64,000 nt of DNA from Candidatus Formimonas warabiya. Its GTDB lineage: Bacteria > Bacillota > Dehalobacteriia > Dehalobacteriales > Dehalobacteriaceae. The notes under the pieces are model-generated. The model was not told where the DNA came from. It made no database searches and saw only the letters and a program-made list of their open reading frames with translations. Where the stretch lies: contig NZ_CP017634.1 of NCBI RefSeq assembly GCF_002777255.1, positions 1,810,903-1,874,902 on the forward strand, read 5' to 3'. Both the position numbers and the translations under genes were made by a program. Positions 17,523 through 27,317 of the stretch are shown here, one piece after another (position 1 is the stretch's first letter; every line of letters begins with the position of its first letter).

Positions 17523-18989
17523 TTAGAGCAACCCTGTTCTCTGATTAAATTCAGTAATCAATTCATCGATCTGTTCGGCCTGCTTGCGGATGCTGCCCCA
17601 GTAATGATCATAATCATACCATTGGGCGTTCAATTCATCCAATTCTCTCCCCTGCTGCTCAACCCAGGTATAGTACTTCAGGTTGTGCACTCTTCTCCTG
17701 TCCACATAGGTCAGTTCCTGCATATTGTCTGTTGTTAAGGAGATCAAATGACGGTAATAATCACCGGCGGCATTGATTTCTTTGTATTCCCCATGTTTCT
17801 CTTTGAGTTCTTCCAGTCTGGACCCGTAAAGCTCCATGGAATCGGTGAGCACCGTTACCACAAAGTCTTTTTCCGTTAGCTCGTAATATTTAGCCAGTTT
17901 AATGGCACCCAGGACATTGGCAATCCCCGATATGCCCAGGAAGGATAACTTTTCCACCAGCTCTTCGGCCACACCCTGTTGTTCCACCAGGTATTTCTTA
18001 CCGGCAGGTTCATTGAACAGCCGGATCAGGCCTACGCTATTCTCGTCATTAATGGCGACCACCAGATCGGTATTTTTTACATTGTGAATCCAGGGCACAT
18101 GTTTATCCCCGATCCCTTCGATCCTATGCCCGCCGAATCCGTTTTCCAAAAGAGTGGGGCACTGGAGCGCTTCTCCTACGCCCAGCTTGCTGTATGGAAA
18201 CTTTTCTTTTAAATAATCCCCGCAGGCCATGGTTCCGGCGGATCCGGAGGTGAAGATGGCGCCGGCAAACCGGTCGCCTGCACCCATGATTTTATTCAGG
18301 ACTTCTTCCATGGCATGGCCCGTAACTTCATAGTGCCACAGGTAATTGCCCAATTCCTCAAACTGGTTAAAAATCATCACGTTGTCCCTGGTCTTTCTTA
18401 ATTCCCAGGTTTTATCGAAGATTTCTTTCACATTGCTTTCGCAGCCCGGGGTGGCGATGACCTCGCCGGCCAGGCGGGACAGCCACTCAAACCGTTCCCG
18501 GCTCATTTCCTGGGGCAAAATAGCAATGGACTGGCAGGATAGCAGTTCCGCGTTATAAGCGCCTCCCCGGCAGAAGTTTCCCGTGGAAGGCCAAACGGCC
18601 TTATGGAAGGTGGGGTCAAATTGGCCGGTGACCAGCCTGGGCACCAAACAGCCGAAACTGGCGCCAACTTTATGGCAGCCCGTGGGAAACCATTTTCCCA
18701 CCAGGGCGATAATCCTAGCCTTTACGCCTGTCAATTCTGGGGGGAATTCTAAATAATTAACATCTCCGTAGAGTCCCCCTTCTTTAACCGGCTGATTTTT
18801 CCAGGTGATGCGGAACAGGTTGTAGGAGTTGACATCCCACAGCCCGATGTGCTTGAGCTTCTCTTTAATTTTTTCCGGGATTAGTTCCGGGTTTTTCATC
18901 TCTTTAAATGTGGGAATGATAATATTTCTTTCCCGTGCCTTTGCCACAGTCCTCTCCAGTTGCTGTTCATGAATGGTTAAGTCAATCAA
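17523..18989 (-). CDS. PLP-dependent (cysteine synthase/tryptophan synthase beta-fold) lyase-like enzyme
   Basis: 488 residues, longer than the usual fold-type II enzyme. The probable PLP lysine lies in FPTGCHKVGASFGCLVPR near residue 106, and the phosphate-binding glycine/serine loop is FTSGSAGTMACGDYL. In E. coli-type clusters this position is taken by ygeX, diaminopropionate ammonia-lyase (about 398 residues). This protein belongs to the same broad fold but is a distinct, longer family, so I expect an ammonia-releasing alpha,beta-elimination or a related step on a purine-derived amino acid. That is inference. It starts at a TTG (18989) behind GGAGGGAG and is the last gene of the long purine operon, 45 bp after the threonine-synthase-like gene. 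Confidence 0.85.
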   Translation of the reverse strand: MIDLTIHEQQLERTVAKARERNIIIPTFKEMKNPELIPEKIKEKLKHIGLWDVNSYNLFRITWKNQPVKEGGLYGDVNYLEFPPELTGVKARIIALVGKWFPTGCHKVGASFGCLVPRLVTGQFDPTFHKAVWPSTGNFCRGGAYNAELLSCQSIAILPQEMSRERFEWLSRLAGEVIATPGCESNVKEIFDKTWELRKTRDNVMIFNQFEELGNYLWHYEVTGHAMEEVLNKIMGAGDRFAGAIFTSGSAGTMACGDYLKEKFPYSKLGVGEALQCPTLLENGFGGHRIEGIGDKHVPWIHNVKNTDLVVAINDENSVGLIRLFNEPAGKKYLVEQQGVAEELVEKLSFLGISGIANVLGAIKLAKYYELTEKDFVVTVLTDSMELYGSRLEELKEKHGEYKEINAAGDYYRHLISLTTDNMQELTYVDRRRVHNLKYYTWVEQQGRELDELNAQWYDYDHYWGSIRKQAEQIDELITEFNQRTGLL

Positions 18990-19034
18990 TGCTTCTCCCT
19001 CCTATTTTTATAGAAATTATCCACCGGTAACTCT

Positions 19035-20279
19035 CTAAAATCGTACTAACCCGGCCAATTTCTTTTTTAACTCCCCTAAATCCGGGTCAACTTTAATCGG
19101 CGCACCGGCAGCCTTAACGGCATTGTTTACGTCTTTCAGTCCGTTCCCGGTGATACAGGTGACCACCAGTTCATCCCTGCTAATCAGGCCCCCGGCGACC
19201 AGTTTTTTGAGCCCGGCCAGTCCTGTCACTCCCGCCGGCTCTCCGAACACGCCGCAGGTGTGGCCCAGTAATTTCATGGCCTGCAGTATTTCCTCATCCG
19301 TGACATTGATCATCGTTCCCTTTGATTCCCGGATAGCATTTAAGGCTTTGTCCGGATTACGGGGCACACCCACCGCAATGCTGTCCGCCAGCGTGTTTTC
19401 CTCCATAGGCTCCAGGGGGTTGCCGCTCAGAAAAGCCCGGGTGATGGGGCAGCATCCTTCCGCCTGCACACCCGCCATTTTAGGCAGTTTATCGATGAAT
19501 CCCGCCTGGTATAAATCCTTAAAACCCTTCCAGGCGCCGGCAATGGTGCACCCGTCGCCCACGGAAAAAATTGCCCAGTCCGGCACCTGCCAGTTTAACT
19601 GTTCGCATATTTCCAGGGTAACGGTCTTTTTCCCCTCCACCAGATAAGGATTGATCGCCGCATTCCGGTTATACCAGCCCCAGTGGGCGATGGCTTGGGC
19701 GGACAGGTGAAAAGCATCCTCATAATTTCCCTGGACGCTGATCACGGTAGCGCCGAAAATCAACAATTGGGCCACTTTTCCTTGGGGGGCCCTTTGGGGG
19801 ACAAAAATCACACTTTTCAAGCCCATGGCGGCCGCATTGCCCGCCAAGGAGGAGGCGGCATTGCCCGTGGAAGAGCAGGCTACCGTCTCAAAGCCCTCTT
19901 CCCCTGCTTTTACCACGGCAATGGCGGAAGCCCGATCCTTTAATGAAGCGGTGGGGTTTAGCCCGTCATCCTTGAGGAAGAGCCTGCTCAGACCCAGCAC
20001 CTCCATTAATTTTTGCGGATAGTACAAGGGGGTCCAGCCCACTTTTAAGGGTGTGCGCCGGCTCTCTTTTTGCACCGGTAAGAAGGGCAAATAGCGCCAG
20101 ATGGAATAGTCCCGGTTTTGGGATAAGGTTTCCCGGCTGATATTTTTTTTAATGTAGTCGTAATCGTAAATGACGTCCAGAATTCCCTTCTCACCACATT
20201 CCGGGCAGGTAAAGACACGGTCGTCCGCCGGAAAGACCCGGCCGCAGGAAATACATTGAAGTCCTTTCACATTCTCCAT
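19035..20279 (-). CDS. Threonine synthase-like PLP enzyme with N-terminal zinc ribbon
   Basis: About 414 residues, starting at the ATG at 20279 nine bases after AAGGAG. The N-terminus carries a rubredoxin-like zinc ribbon, CISCGRVF and CPECGEKG. The PLP lysine is in NPTASLKDRASA near residue 115, followed by SSTGNAASSLAGNAAAMG, and the glycine-rich loop is SVGDGCTIAG. By family it is a threonine synthase. Within a purine operon, and beside a second PLP enzyme, it may act instead on another substituted amino acid such as a diaminopropionate derivative. A role in ordinary threonine synthesis is possible but less likely given the surrounding genes. Confidence 0.87.
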   Translation of the reverse strand: MENVKGLQCISCGRVFPADDRVFTCPECGEKGILDVIYDYDYIKKNISRETLSQNRDYSIWRYLPFLPVQKESRRTPLKVGWTPLYYPQKLMEVLGLSRLFLKDDGLNPTASLKDRASAIAVVKAGEEGFETVACSSTGNAASSLAGNAAAMGLKSVIFVPQRAPQGKVAQLLIFGATVISVQGNYEDAFHLSAQAIAHWGWYNRNAAINPYLVEGKKTVTLEICEQLNWQVPDWAIFSVGDGCTIAGAWKGFKDLYQAGFIDKLPKMAGVQAEGCCPITRAFLSGNPLEPMEENTLADSIAVGVPRNPDKALNAIRESKGTMINVTDEEILQAMKLLGHTCGVFGEPAGVTGLAGLKKLVAGGLISRDELVVTCITGNGLKDVNNAVKAAGAPIKVDPDLGELKKKLAGLVRF

Positions 20280-20359
20280 GACAGTCATCTCCTTGACTAA
20301 AATCCAGATTTCCTCCAAACTATTGTCAGTACGCAGGGCTCAATAACCAAAAGCGCCAT

Positions 20360-22918
20360 CTATTTCCGATAGGCCGTGTCCCGTAAAGGAAGCTGCAATC
20401 TAATTTTTCCGTCATATTTGTAATAGGCCGAGGCCACTGCGGCGGTGGTGGGGATGGCGGAAATTTCCCCGATTCCTTTGGCCCCGTAGGCCAAGGATGA
20501 AGCATTCTTTTCGATCACGATGGTCTGGATTTCCGGCATGTCCGTAGAGCGGAATAGGCCCAGGGTGCCAAACTTCGCCGTAGGAACGGCATTGTTCAGG
20601 GGAAAGTCTTCCCGCAAGGCATAGCCTAAGCCCATGGCAACGCCTCCTTCGATCTGGCCTTCAATGTTGAGGGGGTTGATCGCTCTCCCCACATCATGGG
20701 CCGCCACCACCTTCTTCACCTTGCCCTGCTCATCCAGAATCACCACGTGGGTAGCGTAACTATAGGCCACATGGTGGACCGGATGGGGTTTATCGGAGGT
20801 CAGGGAATCGGTAATTCCCCGGTATTCCCCGGAAAACTCCTGCCCGTCCAGTTCGGCCAAAGTGGCTTCCTTGAGGCGCTCAGCCAATTTCAGAGCGGCC
20901 TGCCGGGCCGCTTCCCCGGTGAACAAGGTCTGCCTGGACGCGGTAGAAGAGCCTGCATCCGGCGTCAGTTCCGTATCGGGAGGACAGGCATCCAACAAAT
21001 GCTCAGGCAGGCCGGTAGTGGTGGATACAATCTGAAGCATCACCGTAGCCAGACCCTGGCCGATGCATTGGGCGCTGGTGAGCACCCGCACCCGGCCGTC
21101 AGTAACTACTAACTTGCACCGGCCGATATCAGGCAGCCCTACCCCGATGCCGGAGTTTTTCAACGCACAGGCAATACCGGCACCAGGATGATCGAAATAA
21201 GTGTCCCGTACCGCCATCAGGGTTTCCTTCACCGCCGTGTCCGCATCGGCAATTTGTCCCGTGGCCATCACATCACCGGGATCTAAAGCATTTCGGTATC
21301 TTATCTCCCACGGGGAGATGCCCACCTGTTCCGCTAATAAATCCAGATTGGTTTCCCCGGCAAAGACGGACTGGGTGACGCCAAAGCCGCGGAATGCCCC
21401 GGCTGGGGGATTATTCGTATAGACACATAAACCGGTCAGTTCGATATGGGGGATGCGGTAGGGACCAGGGACATGGGTACACGCCCGCTCCAGCACCGCC
21501 GGACCCAGAGAAGCGTAAGCGCCGGTATCGGCGACGATTTTTGCCACCATGGCCGTAAGCCTTCCCTCCCCATCACAGCCGGTGCTTATTTCCAATGTCA
21601 TGGCATGTCGTTTGGGGTGAACCAAAAGGCTTTCCTTCCGGGTCAGGGTTAATTTCACCGGTTTCCCGGTATCCCTGGCCAGGAGGGCCGCATGATGCTG
21701 AACGCTTAAATCCTCCTTGCCGCCGAACCCTCCGCCCACGTACTTGCTGATCACCCGTACCTTGTCATCAGTCAGACCCAAAATGTGGGCAATTCCCTGT
21801 TTATCTTTGTGCACGCTTTGGGTCGCGGCATAAACCGTGATCCCGCCCTGATGATCCGGAACAGCCAGGGCGCTTTCCGGCTCCATGAAGGCATGCTCCG
21901 TAGGCGGAGTTTGATAGGTTTTTGTCACCACATATTTTGATTTCCCTAAGGCATCTTCCGGATTGCCTCTTTTCACATAGGTTTTGCTTAACAAATTGCC
22001 CCGGGGATGGAGTTGAGGAGCTCCCTCCTGAAGGGCCTGCACCGGGGTAGTTACCGGCGGCAGCTCTTCATAGTCCACCTGAATCATCTCCAGGGCCGCT
22101 CGGGCTGCTTTTTTGCTCGTGGCCGCCACCAGGGCTATCGCATCCCCCACGTACCTGGTTTCTTCTCCCACCCCAATCAAAACGGGCCAATCTTTAAAAA
22201 TATAGCCCTCCAGCCTGCTGCCCGGCACATCTTCCGCGGTCAGTACCGCTTCCACTCCCGGATAGGTGCGGACAGCCGACACATCGATATGCTTCACCAA
22301 AGCCCGGGGGTATTTGGTGCGCAGCACAGCGCCGTAAAGCATATCCTGCACATGCATGTCGTCCACATACTGCCCTGTGCCCAGGACCTTTTCCCGTCCG
22401 TCCAACCGGAGCAGGGCGCTGCCGATGCCGGAACATTCCGGCCATGCAGGGGCCAGTTCCCCCCGGAAGACCCGGGCCGCCAGATCAATCGCCTGCTCAA
22501 TCTTGACATATCCCGTACAGCGGCAAATATTTCCCCGGATTGCTTCCTTAATTTCCTGCGGCGTGGGCTGAGGTTTTTTATCCAGCAGCCCTTTAGCGCT
22601 GATTACCATGCCGGGAATACAAAAACCGCACTGTACCGCCCCCGCTTTCGTGAAGGCCCAGGCGTAAACCTCTTTTTCCCGGTCCGTCAAGCCCTCTACC
22701 GTGATCAGTCTTTTCGAATCAACCTTGGCCAGAGTCAGGAGACAAGCCCGCTGGGCTTTGCCGTCCACCAGCACCATGCAGGCCCCGCAGGACCCTTCCC
22801 CACAGCCATTTTTGAGGGAAGTCACATGCAATTCATCACGGAGGAAATCCAGCAGGTTCATATCTTCTTTTGCCTGGTAAGCATTTCCGTTCAGGTCTAT
22901 TGTGAACATCCGGGTCAC
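20360..22918 (-). CDS. xdhD: Fused 2Fe-2S/molybdenum hydroxylase, XdhD/Se-dependent xanthine dehydrogenase type
   Basis: 852 residues combining the small iron-sulfur subunit (about 1-155) with the large molybdopterin subunit, without a FAD domain. Iron-sulfur ligands are CGEGSCGACMVL with a following C, CGFCIPG and CRCTGY. The Mo part has the glycine-rich GGGFGGKEDL loop and, near the C-terminus, GAKGIGEISAIPTTAA, where the glutamate sits at the place of the catalytic Glu that reads GEPP in the other XDHs here. This layout is that of E. coli XdhD and of selenium-dependent xanthine dehydrogenases. It probably hydroxylates (or, run in reverse, reduces) a purine carbon. Its GTG start overlaps the hyuA stop (GTGA), so the two are coupled. 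Confidence 0.9.
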   Translation of the reverse strand: MTRMFTIDLNGNAYQAKEDMNLLDFLRDELHVTSLKNGCGEGSCGACMVLVDGKAQRACLLTLAKVDSKRLITVEGLTDREKEVYAWAFTKAGAVQCGFCIPGMVISAKGLLDKKPQPTPQEIKEAIRGNICRCTGYVKIEQAIDLAARVFRGELAPAWPECSGIGSALLRLDGREKVLGTGQYVDDMHVQDMLYGAVLRTKYPRALVKHIDVSAVRTYPGVEAVLTAEDVPGSRLEGYIFKDWPVLIGVGEETRYVGDAIALVAATSKKAARAALEMIQVDYEELPPVTTPVQALQEGAPQLHPRGNLLSKTYVKRGNPEDALGKSKYVVTKTYQTPPTEHAFMEPESALAVPDHQGGITVYAATQSVHKDKQGIAHILGLTDDKVRVISKYVGGGFGGKEDLSVQHHAALLARDTGKPVKLTLTRKESLLVHPKRHAMTLEISTGCDGEGRLTAMVAKIVADTGAYASLGPAVLERACTHVPGPYRIPHIELTGLCVYTNNPPAGAFRGFGVTQSVFAGETNLDLLAEQVGISPWEIRYRNALDPGDVMATGQIADADTAVKETLMAVRDTYFDHPGAGIACALKNSGIGVGLPDIGRCKLVVTDGRVRVLTSAQCIGQGLATVMLQIVSTTTGLPEHLLDACPPDTELTPDAGSSTASRQTLFTGEAARQAALKLAERLKEATLAELDGQEFSGEYRGITDSLTSDKPHPVHHVAYSYATHVVILDEQGKVKKVVAAHDVGRAINPLNIEGQIEGGVAMGLGYALREDFPLNNAVPTAKFGTLGLFRSTDMPEIQTIVIEKNASSLAYGAKGIGEISAIPTTAAVASAYYKYDGKIRLQLPLRDTAYRK

Positions 22919-24303
22919 CCTCTCTTCCCAAAAGGCTTGCGGTGCAGATACACGCCTCCGGGACCTTCCTCAGATATTTTTCCCGCGCAGACCACCTGCC
23001 GGCCCCGCAGAAAGACATGTACAGCTGTGCCGATTTGCCGGAAACCTTCATAAGGCGTATAATCCACGCGCTGATGCTGGGTAGGGGCCGTAATCACAGA
23101 GGTGGCCCAGGGATCCCACACCACAATATCGGCATCACTGCCCACGGCGATGGTTCCTTTCCTGGGGAATAAGCCAAACAGTTGGGCCGGTTTCGTTGCG
23201 GTGAGAGCGACAAACTGGTTGATGCCAATCTTCCCGGACGCCACACCATAGGTATAGAGCAGGCCCATGCGGTGTTCCACCCCGGGAATGCCGTTGGGAA
23301 TTTTGCTGAAATCCTCAAGCCCTAGCTCTTTTTGTCCACGATAATTAAAGGAACAATGGTCTGTGGCTACGGTGTCAAGAACACCTGCCCGCAAACCATG
23401 CCATAGGGCTTCTTGATCATGCGGGGAGCGCAGGGGCGGCGACATCACATACTTGGCGCCTTCAAAGCCTTCCCCTTGATATAAGCTGCTGTCCAAGAGC
23501 AAATACTGGGGGCAGGTTTCCCCAAACACCTCTACACCCCGAACCTTGGCATCCACCACCCCTTGGAGGGCTTCCCGGCAGGTCAGGTGCACGATATAGA
23601 GAGGAGCCTGAGCGGCCTCAGCCAGGCTAATCGCCCGCGCCGTAGCCTCCCGTTCCGCAACGGAAGGACGGGTTAAGGCATGATGGAAAGGAGCCCTATT
23701 TCCTTGGGCCAATGCGTCTTTGACCAGCCGCTGGACCAGATCTCCGTTTTCACAATGAAGACAGATCAGGGCGCCGTTCTCTTTGCTTCGCCCCAATGCC
23801 TCCAGCAAAACACCGTCGTCTACCTGCAAAAGGTTTTTATAGGCCAGATAGAATTTAAAAGAAGAGACGCCTTCTTCTTGGACCAGCCGGTCCATTTCCC
23901 GGGCAATCCTGTCGTTCCACTCCGTAATGGCCATATGGAAGCCGTAATCCGTATAGCTTTTCCCTCCGGCCTTGGCATGCCAGTTGGCCAGGGCCAAAGC
24001 CAGGGTCTCCCCTTTAAATTGGGTGGCAAAATCGATAATGGTCGTAGTCCCACCCAGGAGGGCCGCCTTAGTGCCGCTGGCAAAATCATCTGCCGTCACG
24101 GTCTGGCCCACGGGCAGATCAAAATGGGTATGGGGATCGATGCCGCCGGGAAACAAAAAACACCCTTCCACAGTCAGCACTTGATCCGACCCCTGCCTGA
24201 TCCCATGACCAATGGCGGTAATCTGTTCCCCTTCCATACGCAGGTCTGCCTGATAATAATCAGCAGCAGTGACGATGGTACCTCCGCTTAATACAATACC
24301 CAT
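22915..24303 (-). CDS. hyuA: Dihydropyrimidinase/D-hydantoinase-type amidohydrolase
   Basis: 462 residues, cyclic-amide hydrolase of the amidohydrolase superfamily. Metal ligands: HTH in GGIDPHTHFDLP near residue 60, the lysine that is carboxylated in FKFYLAYKN near 150, HCEN near 183, HLTCREAL near 239, and the catalytic Asp in VATDHCSFNY near 315. In the anaerobic urate cluster of E. coli the counterpart (YgeZ/HyuA) opens a purine-derived ring. The ATG at 24303 follows GGGGAGATGG. It lies between ygeW and xdhD in one transcript. Confidence 0.92.
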   Translation of the reverse strand: MGIVLSGGTIVTAADYYQADLRMEGEQITAIGHGIRQGSDQVLTVEGCFLFPGGIDPHTHFDLPVGQTVTADDFASGTKAALLGGTTTIIDFATQFKGETLALALANWHAKAGGKSYTDYGFHMAITEWNDRIAREMDRLVQEEGVSSFKFYLAYKNLLQVDDGVLLEALGRSKENGALICLHCENGDLVQRLVKDALAQGNRAPFHHALTRPSVAEREATARAISLAEAAQAPLYIVHLTCREALQGVVDAKVRGVEVFGETCPQYLLLDSSLYQGEGFEGAKYVMSPPLRSPHDQEALWHGLRAGVLDTVATDHCSFNYRGQKELGLEDFSKIPNGIPGVEHRMGLLYTYGVASGKIGINQFVALTATKPAQLFGLFPRKGTIAVGSDADIVVWDPWATSVITAPTQHQRVDYTPYEGFRQIGTAVHVFLRGRQVVCAGKISEEGPGGVYLHRKPFGKRG

Positions 24304-24332
24304 CTATTCCATCTCCCCATCAGATACATGTA

Positions 24333-25337
24333 TTACCTGCCGCCCATGAGCAGCGTCATCACGGCTTTCGCCGTATGCAGGCGGTTTTCCGCTTCATCGT
24401 AGACAATGGAATGGGGACCATCAATCACGGTATCTTCTACTTCATTGTTACGGTCGGCAGGCAGGGCATGCATATACATGACTTCCTTATCCGCAAGGGC
24501 CATCTTGGCCTCCGTGCATTTCCAACTCTTCTGAGCCATCAGCTTGTCGTCAACCACCTTGGCCGCACCGGTGAGGGTCGCCCCGGTCTGGTCATTAACC
24601 CAGCTGCCCCAGTTCTTAGGTATCACAATATGGGCATTCTCATAGGCCTCTTCTTCGTTATTGGTCACAGTAACCGTACCGCCGTATTTTGCCGCGCTGG
24701 CTCTGGCCTTTTCAATCACCCAGTCAGGCAGTTCCCAGCCCTTGGGATGAGCAAGATATACATCCATGCCGTAGCGGGGGAAGAGGAGCACTTGAGACAC
24801 CGGTACCGAGATGGGCTTCTTGTGGCTTTCCGCATAAGCCCAGATAATAGAAACCTTGACCCGCTTCAAGTCGCCGATTTTCTCTTTCATGGTCATTAAG
24901 TCGGCCAAAGCCTGAAAGGGGTGATAAAAGTCACACTGTAAATTCATCACCGGAGCGGTAGACCATTGCGCCATTTCGTTCAGGTACTTGTTGCCGATAC
25001 CCCAGTTGCAGTAGCGGCAGGCAATGGCATGGCCGTACCTGGATAAAATGATGGCGGTATCTTTGGCGCTTTCTCCATGGGCAATCTGCATCCCGCTGGA
25101 ATCCAGGTAGTTGGCGTGGCCGCCTAACTGGGCAATACCGGCTTCCATGGAGTTTCTGGTCCGGGTGGACTGCTCAAAGAACATGAGGAACATGGTCTGA
25201 TACTGCAGATAGGGGGTAGGCACACCCATAGCAAACTTTTTCTTCAGGTCTAAGGATACTTCCAGCATGGTTTCTACTTCTTCTTTTGTGAAATCTTCCA
25301 AGTCGATAAAATGTCTGCCGCGAAAAATTGATTGCAT
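24333..25337 (-). CDS. ygeW: YgeW-type knotted carbamoyltransferase
   Basis: 334 residues. Carbamoyl-phosphate-binding FEQSTRTRNSMEA near residue 55, HPFQALADLMT near 140 and HALPADRNNEVED near 290 are the hallmarks of the aspartate/ornithine carbamoyltransferase superfamily. The overall sequence and the ygeY-ygfK-ssnA neighbours point to YgeW rather than a biosynthetic OTCase. Run in reverse it would release carbamoyl phosphate for ATP formation, but no carbamate kinase gene lies in this window. The product is shorter than E. coli YgeW. It lies 30 bp upstream of hyuA. Confidence 0.87.
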   Translation of the reverse strand: MQSIFRGRHFIDLEDFTKEEVETMLEVSLDLKKKFAMGVPTPYLQYQTMFLMFFEQSTRTRNSMEAGIAQLGGHANYLDSSGMQIAHGESAKDTAIILSRYGHAIACRYCNWGIGNKYLNEMAQWSTAPVMNLQCDFYHPFQALADLMTMKEKIGDLKRVKVSIIWAYAESHKKPISVPVSQVLLFPRYGMDVYLAHPKGWELPDWVIEKARASAAKYGGTVTVTNNEEEAYENAHIVIPKNWGSWVNDQTGATLTGAAKVVDDKLMAQKSWKCTEAKMALADKEVMYMHALPADRNNEVEDTVIDGPHSIVYDEAENRLHTAKAVMTLLMGGR

Positions 25338-25431
25338 AATCTAAACCCTCCTGTATATGTACTTATTTTGTTGTTTGTTCATAATTAATTTATTATTTAT
25401 TAATAGTTTTCCAAATGTTAATTGTTAGTGT

Positions 25432-25676
25432 CATGGGTTACCATCTCTCACTCCGATGCTTCACTCCGACAGTACTAAACTCGCTTCGGGCAAAATTGGG
25501 CCGCCTGAAATTCACCGTCCTGGTTCAGTGAAAGCTGGCGCGGGCTCAATTGGGGACATTCCTCCGAAGGAGGTGTGTCCCCTGACCGCTATCCCGTGCC
25601 CCCAATTTTGCTTCCTCAGCTTCGTCAAGTACTGTTACCGTCGTTCTGCAAGTCGTTCGCTCATGATAACCACATG
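25432..25676. mobile_element. MITE-like element, copy 1 (non-coding, long imperfect terminal inverted repeats)
   Basis: An element of about 245 bp between ygeY and ygeW. Its two ends mirror each other: CATG..GGTTA.CAT...CAGTACT...GCAAAATTGGG at the left and the same words reversed at the right (CCCCAATTTTGC...AGTACTG...ATGATAACCACATG). The centre holds a GGGGACATTCCTCCG / CGGAGG..GTGTCCCC style hairpin. It carries no transposase. A second copy in opposite orientation lies at 27040-27247. Outer parts of the two copies are nearly identical (for example the stretch around CCGCCTGAAATTCACCG), while the core differs. The remaining bases of this 369-bp gap hold the ygeW ribosome site and an AT-rich stretch. 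Confidence 0.75.
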
Positions 25677-25706
25677 CCTATCTACGGTACTACTCAAATG
25701 ATATGA

Positions 25707-26951
25707 TCATTTAACCAGGTTCTCCGTATGTGAAGGCATCTTGTCGGCATATTTACTCAGATACAGTTGAGGAATTGCCGCATACATTGCTGCCGCGTTT
25801 ACCAGTTCTTTTTTCCAGGTCCTCTCATTGGGGGCATGGGCCTGATCTTCATGGCCAGGACCAAAGCCGATGCAGGGAATCCCGAATCTTCCCATGATGG
25901 AAACACCATTTGTAGAGAATGTCCATTTATCAAGCACCGGATTCTGGTTAAACAAACCTTTATACGTGTCGGACAAAGTTTGGCACACCGGATGGTCCTG
26001 CTCAATCAGCCAGGTCGGAAAATAAGCGTCGGTAGGATAAACCAAACCGGTATAAGAAGGTCTTTCGTATGTGTACATGGTAACCTCAGCACCAGCCGCT
26101 TTCACGGCCGGAAGGTTCTTAATCTGCCGGATGGCATAATCCGCATCTTCTCCGGCTGTCAGCCTTCTGTCCACAGAAATCCAGCATCCGTCCGCCACCG
26201 CGCACCGGGACGGTGAAGTGAAGAAGATTTCTGATACGGCCAGACTGCCTTTGCCCAGGAAATCGTGGTCAATCAGATTTTCATGCAAAGCCCTTAATTC
26301 CAAAAGAATGGGAGCCATCTTGTAAATGGCGTTATCTCCCCGTTCAGGAGCAGAGCCGTGACAGCTTACACCCTTGGTGGATACCTTTATCTCCATGCGG
26401 CCTCGCTGTCCCCGGTAAATCTTACCGTCCGTCGGTTCAGTGATCACCACAAACTCCGGCCTGATCCGGTCCTCGTTGACAATATACTGCCAGCACAAAC
26501 CGTCACAGTCTTCTTCCTGTACGGAGCCGACGACAACCAGGGTATAATCTCCGTCCAGGCCCAATTCTTTAATGATTTTTCCCCCATAGACCATGGCCGC
26601 CATGCCGCCTTCCTGATCGCTGGCTCCCCGGCCCATGATGATTTCCTCGTCTTCATACCCTTGATAGGGGTCATACTGCCAGTTTGACCGATTACCCACC
26701 CCCACGGTATCAATATGGGCGTCCATGGCAATGAGATGCTTTCCATGACCGATGTACCCTAAAATATTTCCCATGGGGTCAATGGTTACCTTGTCAAAGC
26801 CCACCTTCTCCATTTCTTCTTTAATTCTCAGAACGACCTTTTCTTCCCCGCAGCTTTCGCTGGGAATGGCAATCATCTCTCTTAAAAATCGACTCATTTC
26901 CGGCTGGTACTTTTGCGCCAATTCCAGCACTTTAGCAAAGTTAATGTCCAA
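25707..26951 (-). CDS. ygeY: YgeY-type M20 metallohydrolase
   Basis: 414 residues of the M20 peptidase/deacylase family, annotated in other genomes as a putative selenium-metabolism hydrolase. Metal-site motifs: [11 protein letters not shown] near residue 77, [14 protein letters not shown] near 108, and the general-base pair in [11 protein letters not shown] near 143. A dimerisation insert follows, and the final histidine motif is [13 protein letters not shown]. In the anaerobic purine route it is expected to hydrolyse an amide of a ring-opened intermediate. It starts at a TTG (26951) with a GGAAGGAG site that is unusually distant. It is enclosed by two inverted MITE copies. Confidence 0.9.
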   Translation of the reverse strand: MDINFAKVLELAQKYQPEMSRFLREMIAIPSESCGEEKVVLRIKEEMEKVGFDKVTIDPMGNILGYIGHGKHLIAMDAHIDTVGVGNRSNWQYDPYQGYEDEEIIMGRGASDQEGGMAAMVYGGKIIKELGLDGDYTLVVVGSVQEEDCDGLCWQYIVNEDRIRPEFVVITEPTDGKIYRGQRGRMEIKVSTKGVSCHGSAPERGDNAIYKMAPILLELRALHENLIDHDFLGKGSLAVSEIFFTSPSRCAVADGCWISVDRRLTAGEDADYAIRQIKNLPAVKAAGAEVTMYTYERPSYTGLVYPTDAYFPTWLIEQDHPVCQTLSDTYKGLFNQNPVLDKWTFSTNGVSIMGRFGIPCIGFGPGHEDQAHAPNERTWKKELVNAAAMYAAIPQLYLSKYADKMPSHTENLVK

Positions 26952-27039
26952 GACCGTTTTTCACTCCTTCCATTATCTACGTTTTTATTTTCGGCAATTC
27001 AATCAGCTTTTCCCAAATGTATGCAGTACCTGACCGAGG

Positions 27040-27247
27040 CATGCTGTGTTATCATTAGCAAACGAATTGCGGAGCGCCGGTAACAGTACTTGGTGAAGCT
27101 GAGGAAGCAAAATTGGGGACGCGGGCAGGACGTCCGTGTCAGCCTGAACTGAACCAGGACGGTGAATTTCAGGCGGCCCAATTTTGCCCGAAGCAAGCCT
27201 TAGTACTGTCGGCGTGAAGCATCTGAGTGCGCAATGATAACACCATG
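27040..27247. mobile_element. MITE-like element, copy 2 (inverted relative to copy 1)
   Basis: About 208 bp between ygfK and ygeY. Its reverse complement aligns over both ends with copy 1 at 25432-25676, sharing CATGGTGTTA, GATGCTTCAC, CGACAGTACTAA, GGGCAAAATTGGGCCGCCTG and the mirrored right end. The internal hairpin core differs and is shorter. Direction and similarity indicate the same non-autonomous family. It fills most of the 366-bp gap 26952-27317. The remainder shows only AT-rich sequence and the ygeY ribosome site. Confidence 0.75.
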
Positions 27248-27317
27248 CCTCTAAGTCAATATCTAATTTCAAAAACAATTTCTTTTGTAAATTTAAATTT
27301 TTTATACCGATTTAAGT

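Noticed and set aside
20360-22918. Selenocysteine in the XdhD-type enzyme
   Set aside because: No in-frame TGA. Selenium dependence in this family concerns a labile Se ligand, and no selD or yqeB/yqeC-like accessory gene is present in the window.
22007-23053. 348-codon open frame opposite xdhD and hyuA
   Set aside because: An antisense shadow in a GC-rich coding region. The minus strand carries two unmistakable enzymes here, with the right motifs and overlap.
25432-27247. CRISPR-like repeats
   Set aside because: Only two copies, inverted and long, without spacers or cas genes; they are MITE-like elements.
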